From assembly GCF_030272615.1 (NCBI RefSeq), contig NC_081410.1, positions 124,621,140 through 124,685,139 of the forward strand: 64,000 bases of DNA, written 5' to 3'. A program made the translations under genes and the position numbers. How positions within the stretch are numbered: position 1 is the stretch's first letter; every line of letters begins with the position of its first letter. This DNA is from Cryptomeria japonica. Lineage: Eukaryota; Streptophyta; Pinopsida; Cupressales; Cupressaceae. Shown here one piece after another: positions 56,742-64,000 of this stretch. Under the pieces are notes generated by a model. The model searched no databases and was not told where the DNA came from. It saw only the letters and a list, made by a program, of their open reading frames with translations.

Positions 56742-58148
56742 GAACCTTCCATCACATTTGATTCTAGTGAAACTATCAGGGCACCTGATGGTCCTTTATA
56801 CATAGTTGCAAAAGTCAAGAATACACCTTGCCGTGGAGTGCTTATTGATCCTTCGTGCATGGTTAATGTTATTACTAAAGAATTCCTTTTTACTCTTCAA
56901 TTGAATCAAGTGATCTATGACAAAACAAATGTGGTTGTGAAATTATTTGATGCATTTTCTTCTCCTGCAATTGGTTCTATTACATTACCTATTGAGGTCC
57001 ATAACAAATCCCTTGATGTGAACTTTGCTATTATTCCTTCATCTGAACAATTTCATGTGAAGCTAGGCTATCCTTGGCTATCTTCCATGAAAGATATTGC
57101 TTCTCCTATTCATAAATGTTTGAAATTTCCCCATAATGGTGAAGTTGTTACTGTCAATCATAGTCTCTTTAAACCAGCTGAAAGAACTTCTAGCGTTCCT
57201 ATTGATTATTTTTGGCCTAAACAATTCCAATCTCTTCCTTCGCGAAGTGATCATCTTTTCAAATCTTATCAAAAGTGGAAAACAGATATGATCCTATCTC
57301 TAAGTGAACCTAGAACACCCAAACTTGATGTTCCTATCGTTCTTGAGAAGGAAGTTCTTCCTTTGAAAGATAAAACTAATGTCTTTCCTCAAGAAGACTC
57401 CCAACCCATTCCTATGGATGTGACTATGTCTATGTCTAATAAACTTTCTAAAAGTAGGCCTATACCTCCTTGTCATGATGGACTTGATCTCCTTCCTAAA
57501 CCAAATATTCCTCCTTTATATGGAGCAGTTCCTCCTCCTTCCTCTTATGGAGAGAAGAGACCTTCCTCTTCTCCTATTATCCAGCCTAAGAGACCACAAC
57601 CTAAACACCCAAGTGATAAGGATGAGAACATTCCTCCTCCTCAATCTTCTCAACTTCCTACTAAGACTAGCCGAAATCATTCTACGCGTGAATGCCGACG
57701 AAAGCATCGTCTTAGAGCTCAGGAAGCTGCTTCTCAAACTTTACAATCTCCAAAAACACCTTCAACAAGCATTATTCCATTTTCTCCAAAATCCCCTAAA
57801 CATAAGATGCATGATGATCTTGATCCTATGCGAGTTAAACATCCTATTTTTATAAATCTTGATGATGATATAGATGAAAATGTTATTCATGATGAAAATG
57901 TTACTTCTCTTGCTTCTGATAGTGAATATGAATATGTTGATGTTGATAACCATTTATCTAACAAATTTTCTAAAGCACTTATCCTAGCTCCTAGACAAGA
58001 ACAACGTGGCTTGGAACATGAACATAGCCCTTATTTGGATCTTGTGATAGCTCCATCTACTGTGTTGGATGTTCCTCCTCTAGCGTGTTCCCTACCTTCT
58101 CGAAACATTGATCAGCAAGATCGAGGGGTAGATGATGTGCTAGACTAG
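56742..58148 (+). CDS. Protease-like C-terminal frame of the nested element
   Basis: Same frame as gag, open from just after the gag TAA to the stop at 58146-58148; the first ATG is at 56838. It starts as a retropepsin-like fold (VKNTPCRGVLIDPSCMVNVI, HVKLGYPWLSSM, IHKCLKFPHNGEVV). The catalytic Asp-Ser/Thr-Gly triad reads Asp-Pro-Ser, so protease activity is doubtful. The last ~280 residues are Pro/Ser-rich with a basic patch (TRECRRKHRLRAQEA) and an acidic stretch. No polymerase follows. Expression would need readthrough of the TAA or internal initiation. Confidence 0.7.
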   Translation, partial: EPSITFDSSETIRAPDGPLYIVAKVKNTPCRGVLIDPSCMVNVITKEFLFTLQLNQVIYDKTNVVVKLFDAFSSPAIGSITLPIEVHNKSLDVNFAIIPSSEQFHVKLGYPWLSSMKDIASPIHKCLKFPHNGEVVTVNHSLFKPAERTSSVPIDYFWPKQFQSLPSRSDHLFKSYQKWKTDMILSLSEPRTPKLDVPIVLEKEVLPLKDKTNVFPQEDSQPIPMDVTMSMSNKLSKSRPIPPCHDGLDLLPKPNIPPLYGAVPPPSSYGEKRPSSSPIIQPKRPQPKHPSDKDENIPPPQSSQLPTKTSRNHSTRECRRKHRLRAQEAASQTLQSPKTPSTSIIPFSPKSPKHKMHDDLDPMRVKHPIFINLDDDIDENVIHDENVTSLASDSEYEYVDVDNHLSNKFSKALILAPRQEQRGLEHEHSPYLDLVIAPSTVLDVPPLACSLPSRNIDQQDRGVDDVLD

Positions 58149-58877
58149 TTTCATTAGCATAGCAGACTCTCTCCTCCTCTCTTTTGTTACTTCTTCTATG
58201 TGTTATTCTCATTCTTCTATTTGTTGTCCTTAGTGTTGTCTACTTGAGGATGATGCAAAGCATTGAGATCTCTTTTGGTCTCTCTCATGTTGACTCAAAA
58301 GACACATGTGTTCCCTTCTTCTAGGTGACCTTCCTTGATTGGGGAATGAAGAACAATTATGCATACATACATATGATATATATGAATTATCATACAACAT
58401 ACTAACCCCGAGGAAAGCGAAGTCACCTTGTGCTTTGTGTTTTGTGTCTATTATCCTTGGGTTTATCTCACACTTGGGGGCTAAATCTTTGTGATAACGT
58501 GCTCCTTTCCCTTCTCATTTCTTATGTGTATCACTACCTTAAAGCAATCACCCCCGTTGAGGCATGTGCGATCACTTTAACATAGGGGGGCATACATCCC
58601 GTCTATCCCTTCAGGATACTTGAAAATTTCTTGGCAAACTTAGCTTTGCCTTGAAAATTTTTAGTATTTCTCTTGCATGACTCATAGTGAGGGAACCTTA
58701 CTACTGACAGTCATGGTTCTCCCTTGTGATCTTCCCTTTTACTTTTTCAATCGAAGTCGTAAGATCCTTAGTCCACTGGGGGCTTGGTGTGTCTTGCCTC
58801 CTTGATGTGGTGAAAGTCTTTCAATGTTGTTTCCTTGTACTTTACTGGAAGTATCAGCGTACGCTTATACTCCTGCT
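58149..58877 (+). other. Non-coding tail of the nested element
   Basis: About 730 bp of pyrimidine-rich DNA, no coding frame; leads into the polypurine tract. Confidence 0.6.
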
Positions 58878-58892
58878 AAAGTGGGGGCTAAA
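58878..58892 (+). other. Polypurine tract of nested element
   Basis: AAAGTGGGGGCTAAA directly before TGTAGCG of the 3' LTR. Confidence 0.7.
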
Positions 58893-60145
58893 TGTAGCGT
58901 CCTAAAATTGTGGCACTTGCAATTTTGACTGCATTTGGGTCTTCACGATGGCAACGCAACACCGAACCTGAATGGAGACCCCGAAACTTGTTCATGACAT
59001 CAAAAACTGCATTTTTCATCACCCTGGCCTGATCCTCCTTGTACCCTCCTGTCCCTAGAGGTGGGACCATGGTGCCCAGTGCCCTGGTCCTTCAGGACTA
59101 GGGCACCTAGCACCCTGGTCCCCCAGGAGCATGGCGCCCAGCACCCTAGTCCCTGGCCCTATTTTTGGGCCCGGTCTCTTTTGGGTCTCAGGTCTTTATG
59201 TTTGCAAATTGGAAAATAATCTTTCCTGGTCAGCCTAAGGTCGGAAAAATCAGTCTTTTAACCCTAATTTACAAGTATATAAACTACATTTCCTCTCCCA
59301 TTTTGGTAAGATGGGAAAAAGGCAGAAGCGATACTCAAACATTCAAGCATTCAAGCATTCAAGCATTCCTTCAAGCAATTGATCATTCTAAGTCTCCATT
59401 CAAGGCTAAGTGTTGCATTCAAGACAAGGATTCAACCATTGAAGAGGAGATCACATACAAAATACAACATACAACAACATTTACACCTTCGCATGTAAGA
59501 ATACAAACATTCTTACAACAAGGTATCAAGTACTTGTTTACATTACAATCATTTACATTTATAGCATTCTCATTTCTTGGTTAATTCCAAAACTGGGGTT
59601 TGGCCTAAGGGCAAACCCCTAATCCCTAACCCCCCAATCATCCTCACTTTCCTATGTGTAGGTTGCAGGTACGCGGCTGTAATTGAAGATCTGGAATCCT
59701 TGTGCAGAGATGAACAGATCCCCCTTCGTTTTGCGGATTTGTCGGAGGACCGTGTGCACGCCGAGCGCCATTGTCTCGTCAACTTTCGCTCAAATTTGCA
59801 GGACAGCACTGTCTCGACATTTTACTACTAATTCTAGGTCCGCAGCTTCATCCTATATTCCTATCTCTATTTATAAGTGAATCTTTCTCAGTTTTTATGC
59901 ATTCCTAGCTTAATCCTTCTATCTACATTCTTTACAAAAGAGGGTAGCCTTGCTGTCTTAACCCTTGAAACTCATTTAGAATCCAATCTTGCATTGTGTG
60001 GGAATGGATCTTGTGGGTTTCAACCCCTCTTTTGAATGTAAAGTCTCTCCTAAGTGAAAACCGTCAACCCTAGTGACCTCCTTCCCCTCTCCTCGGAGTG
60101 GTGGGGGGGAACACTTAGGGTTCGCTCGCGATTTTCTGCTTTACA
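58893..60145 (+). repeat. 3' LTR of nested element (1,253 bp)
   Basis: TGTAGCGTCC to GCTTTACA. Highly similar to the 5' LTR; differences are mostly transitions plus one extra minisatellite unit. Confidence 0.92.
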
Positions 60146-60150
60146 GGTAG
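60146..60150. repeat. Target-site duplication GGTAG, right
   Basis: Exact copy of 52307-52311. Confidence 0.9.
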
Positions 60151-60452
60151 CCTTTTCCATATAGCTGTGTTGGTATAGCTACTTCCATAGCAGCTGCTTT
60201 ATCTTCTTCTTCATCTTTGTATAGCCAACTAAGGATGTCCTTTTCTTCTGATTCCTGTGCTAGTGTGCCTAGTTGAATAAACTTGCCATTAAACTTGGTG
60301 ATGGGATGTGTTCATGTTGTAGGTAGCCCATGAGATTTAGGTGATGCTGGTAAGTTGACTAAACACAAGAAATCCAAAGAGTACTCTCCCATGCCTTATT
60401 CTTTGATTTTCATCTTCTGTTTGAAATCCATAGATAGAGACTTAGGCTTTTC

Positions 60453-62990
60453 CTATCGAGGATCTGATGTTGAAGAAAGTTGTTTTTCTCTATTATGTGG
60501 AACCAAATTGTCTTGGGCTTCTCCCATAGCATTGCAATATTGAAAAGGGTTATGATCCACTAAAATAGAGATCTCTTGTCTGTTGTATGGGAACTTAACA
60601 CACTGGTGATAAGTTGAAGGTACTGCTTGCATCTCATGTATCCAAGGTCGACCTAATAAGATATTATATGTGAGGTCTACGTCTAAGACTTGGCACATGG
60701 TGTCCTTTTGTATTGGTCCCACTTGAATTGGCAACACCATTGTTCCTTTGGATGATCTTTCTTCATCATCATATGCTTTGATAGTGATCTTTTTGCATGG
60801 ATCAATAGACTCCTCAGAGAAGCCTAATGCACGGATAAGTTTTAAGGTACACATAGTAAGTCCAGCTCCTCCATCTATTAATACTCTTTTGACTCGATGT
60901 TTGTAGGCTAAGAATTCAATTTGGAGTGGAGTATTGTGTGGATGGCTCAATGAAATATTATCATGCTCAGAAAAGGTGAGATTATGAGGCCCTGTCATGT
61001 GAGCCACCATGGCTTGGAATTTGTCAGTATCCAGATCCTGAGGTACGTTTGTTTCCAATAGTGCTTGTTCCAAGATGTCCTTGTGTTTCGGTGAAAGTTT
61101 TAGCAACTCAAGTATAGATATTTGAGCAGGAGTTTTGCGTAGTTGACTGACTAGGTCATATTGAATTTTGGGTATGGTGTTTGCTACTAATGTATGTCCC
61201 TTAAAGACATATTTTTGAGCTCTGGTGGCTACATTGATTGATTCATGTTCACGCTTATCGTTGATTGTAATAACATTTACTTGATTTTCATCAGTTGATA
61301 TATGATTGATGGTGTTATTGTATATGTGATTGATACGAGCTTCACATGTATCGTTTGAGGTTGAAGCTCCATCCTTGTTGTAATTTGGAAGAGGATTCTT
61401 AAAGGCTCCATGGTCACCATTTGTCTTGAGACCATCGACTATTAAATCACCCCTATCAATCATGTCTTGAACAATGTTCTTTAGTCTCATGTAATCATTT
61501 GTTTGATGTCCTTTGTTTTGGTGAAAATCACAAAAGTGTGAGTCATTCCACCAAGGTGGTTTGACTTGTGGTTCAAAGTTATTGATTGCTGGTAAGGAGA
61601 CAATTTTTTTTGCCAAGAGCTCTCTGAATGCGAACTCCAATGATTTCCCCAATGGTGTGTAAATGCATTTGGGAAAGTTATTGGTGTTACCTCGTGAGTT
61701 TGTATTGGGTCCTCGATTGGTGTTATTGTTTTGAGCATTTTTGGTGTTGTTTGTGTTGAGAGGATCTTGATTGGTATTGGGTGCATAAGTGTTAGTGCCT
61801 TGGTTAGGACCCTTTTGATTCTTAGTAGCCTGAGGATTACCTGATAAAGCCAACACTGGTTGTTTGGACTTCACATCATTATATTTGTTTCCTCCTTCAT
61901 TTCTAGTATTTTTGTTTCTGGTCCAGAACCTGGATTTGTCTAAGTTATTATTGTTTTGGTTATTGTAGTTTGATGAATTTGTTCCTTCTTTGAAGAATTT
62001 CAATGTTCCTTTCTTGACACATGCCTCCTCTACTTGGATGTCATTTTCAATCAATTTGGCAAAAGATGGTATGTATTGGAGTTTGAGTATGTAACTTATC
62101 TCACTATTCAAGTTGTCGATGAAAATTTCAATCTTTTCCTTTTCAAGCACATCTTGAGGATATCTTGAGGCCATTCATCACCAACGTTGAAGGAATACCA
62201 TGAATGTTTCATTGCTTTTTTGTTTGGTATTGCAGACATCTAGCATGGTGATGGCATGTTGAATGTTGTAGGAATATTGAGTGATGAATTTGTTGACTAA
62301 CTCATCAAAGGATCTGAGAGGAGGTGTAATTTTGGATAACCATTCCATTGTTTTCCCTCCCAAACTTCTTGGGAATAATCTCATTAAATAAGTGCCATCA
62401 TGGGCAAATTCCAGGCTCATAGTACAAAATTACCGGACATGATCACGTGGATCACTTTTCCCATCATACTTGTCAAATTTGGGAATGTCTGAATTTGGGG
62501 GAAAAGGTACCATGTTTAACCTTCTATCAAAAGGATAAGGACAAATTTCATTCAAGGAATATCGTACTGTCGATCCTTGTTGCATGTATTACATTTGCTT
62601 TTATTGCATTTGCATTTGTTGTGTGAGAGCAACCAAGGGTGCATTTGTTTGCCGAGGGAAGAGTTCTTCCTTTTCATGGTTTCTAGTTTGGAATGGCATT
62701 TATAATGGTATGTTTTGCTCAGGGATGTTTTGCTCGAGTATGTTTTTCTTAGGAATGTTTTGCTCAAGGTCACCTGGGTCTTCATCTCTTTATTGTTCCT
62801 GATAAGTCTAGAGTTGAGACCTTGTTCTAAAAGTGCTTGAATCAAAGTCTTCTAGAATCCTAACTCCTTTGCTTGCAAGAATGAGTAGATATTTCTCTTT
62901 GTCAGCTTCTATGAGTCTTTCCATGAGTCTTTGGAACGAGGCACTTTCTTGGCATTCCTGAAGGAGTTCTTAGTGATCTCTGTGTCTTCT
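60453..62990 (-). pseudogene. Giant gypsy gag and protease
   Basis: The main open part is 60453-62174 (573 codons). Upstream in the same frame, past two TGA and a TAA, are 62178-62420 and further runs to about 62990. The gag capsid-type domain is at about 62010-62530 (PKFDKYDGKSDPRDH, MRLFPRSLGGKTMEWLSKI, FITQYSYNI). An Asn-rich low-complexity spacer follows. FCDFHQNKGHQTNDY (about 61500-61550) has the C-x2-H-x4-H spacing but Tyr in place of the last Cys. The protease region has VLIDGGAGLTMC (Asp-Gly-Gly in place of Asp-Ser-Gly) and YNILLGRPWIHEMQAVPSTY (about 60590-60900). An EQNIP-type repeat encodes part of the N-terminal region (about 62700-62770). The frame runs on towards the nested insertion after the TGA at 60453. 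Confidence 0.82.
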
Positions 62991-64000
62991 AGATTTGGAT
63001 AGTCAAAGGGATTTGATAATCCTTGCCCCATACTAGACTCTAGTTGTGTTTATCTTTGTTTGTTTCATTGAGAGCGAGTGATAGCAGGCATCTAATAGAA
63101 GCTTTCTGTGATGAAGGGAACGAATTCCTCTTCTGTGTTTTATTTAGGTGTTGTGGCTCTACTCGAGGTGTGTTGTAAGTGATGCAAACTTCTGGGAAGA
63201 AAGCTAGATTGATTTTTCCTCCATGATTCAAGCGTTGGCTAAATGCTGCTTTTTGATAGAATGCTCTACTCCTGAATGGTTCCTCATCAAATTCATTTGT
63301 TTTGTCTTGAAGATACAAGTGCATATGATGGAGGAATGTTTGATGAGATTTGAAGAGTTGGTGATTGATGTATAAAAATCTATTCCATTTGGCAAGTTTT
63401 AGAGAACTAGGTTGTTGTTTCCTCAACTTAGTGTTGCGATAAATACTCTTTCTTCTCAGAATATGAGGATTAGTCATGCATAGGCGATCAATGGTTTCCT
63501 TTGATTTTTTTGGGATTTAGATATCTTGTTTGAAAACTTAAGTTTACTTTTATCAAATGAAGGTTTAGATGCCCCCTCACGACAAAGTGCGTCAAATATT
63601 ATGGAATAAGAGCTTTCCCGATATGGAAACTTGATTTGACAACTTTGAGTTGAAAAAAAGTATGTTTTGGGATAAAAATCCATTTGATTGAAGGACCTTT
63701 TGATACATGTGATGGTGTTACCTGATTTTGATAGGAGAGATGTGTTTTATCTTTTGACTAGTTTTTGGCTTTTGACAATTTCATTTTAAGGAGAAATTGC
63801 TTCTGGAGTAGTTTTGATTTTTTGTCTGATAGATTTCAAGTGAGGAAAAAGGGCTTCCTAAACTGTTTTCAGAATTTTCAAAAATAGTTTCTGTTTTGCT
63901 CTCTGTTTTCTCAGTTTCGGCTATGTGCTAAGCCAAAAACCCAACATGCTAGATAATGATCTCTATGCACTAAGCTACCTTTCTGACGTGCTAACTTGGA
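62991..64000 (-). other. Upstream region of gypsy gag, possible leader and N-terminal frame
   Basis: A minus-strand frame of 145 codons (63040-63477, starts MTNPHILRRKS) lies in a different frame from gag and overlaps its possible N-terminal end. It may be a frameshifted gag start or non-coding leader. Further right is AT/T-rich DNA. From 63915 the minus strand has TAGTGCATAG-like phrases. The 5' LTR and primer site are not in the window. Confidence 0.45.
63915..64000 (-). repeat. TAGYGCATAGG-like motifs at the right edge
   Basis: Minus strand holds GCTTAGTGCATAGAG, GCTTAGCACATAGCC, GTTAGCACGTCAG and TCTAGCATG, variants of the array at 43155-43620. The group may continue past the window. Confidence 0.55.

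Larger units (their letters stand above)
52312..60145 (+). mobile_element. Nested gag-protease-only LTR retrotransposon
   Basis: 7,834 bp inserted in the giant gypsy element, in opposite orientation. LTRs are 52312-53533 and 58893-60145, with a perfect GGTAG duplication. Interior: 1.27-kb leader, gag (54807-56741), protease-like frame (to 58148), a 0.74-kb non-coding tail and a polypurine tract. No RT, RNase H, integrase or G-patch is present. The gypsy frame continues sensibly on the far side of the insertion. The gag type suggests a Ty3/gypsy relative. Confidence 0.92.
41101..64000 (-). mobile_element. Giant Ty3/gypsy retrotransposon (Tat-like), runs off the window
   Basis: Minus-strand element with 3' LTR at 41101-42560, antisense PMD gene, pol (47817-52306) and gag-protease (60453-62990). 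Its 5' LTR lies beyond 64000. A 7.8-kb younger LTR element interrupts it (52312-60145). Without that insert, more than 15 kb are present. Tat-lineage hallmarks as I know them: G-patch before the reverse transcriptase, a second RNase H-like domain, a large size and an antisense extra ORF between pol and the 3' LTR. The coding regions contain premature stops and a few frameshifts, so the copy is inactive. Confidence 0.85.

Overview
This window looks like nuclear DNA from a seed plant with a very large, transposon-filled genome. The evidence is AT-rich sequence, plant-type introns, a TIR-class NLR resistance-gene relic, plant LINE, Ty3/gypsy and tRNA-iMet-primed LTR elements, and a plant mobile domain (PMD) gene. 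A conifer or other gymnosperm is my best guess; nothing in the window proves it. I see no housekeeping gene, tRNA, rRNA or CRISPR array. Nearly every coding stretch is mobile-element derived and most are decayed.

Layout. 72-1670: a LINE-like retroposon (minus) with a 21-bp target duplication. 3281-15695: the most unusual object, a ~12.4-kb DNA transposon with terminal inverted repeats. It carries a decayed DDE-like transposase gene (6463-9380, plus) and a convergent multi-exon accessory gene (15357 down to 12726, minus). It also has subterminal arrays of a GCRYGTACGCGCTA-like motif, a long pyrimidine microsatellite and a ~359-bp satellite block. 15696-20259: AT-rich sequence without recognisable genes. 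20275-26030: a nearly full-length LINE (minus) with a 15-bp target duplication. 26558-28900: a TIR-type NLR pseudogene (minus) split by a ~300-bp tRNA-type SINE. 29502-30874: a solo LTR. 31499-32140: a MITE-like element. 32603-39365: an LTR retrotransposon with an iMet primer site, a gag with four zinc knuckles and no pol, but a long unidentified second gene. 41101 to beyond the right edge: a giant Ty3/gypsy element on the minus strand (features typical of the Tat lineage: G-patch, second RNase H, antisense PMD gene between pol and the 3' LTR). It is interrupted at 52312-60145 by a younger, plus-strand LTR element that encodes only gag and a protease-like domain.

How parts relate. In the DNA transposon, transposase and accessory genes converge on a satellite block, and both ends carry the same motif array, which suggests a transposase-binding architecture. 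In the giant gypsy element, gag-pol (minus) and the PMD gene (plus) also converge, and the leaders of both units contain the same TAGYGCATAGG-like motif. The nested element has a perfect 5-bp target duplication (GGTAG), and the gypsy reading frame resumes on the other side, so the order of insertion is clear. All functional assignments are from motifs read by eye; no search was run.
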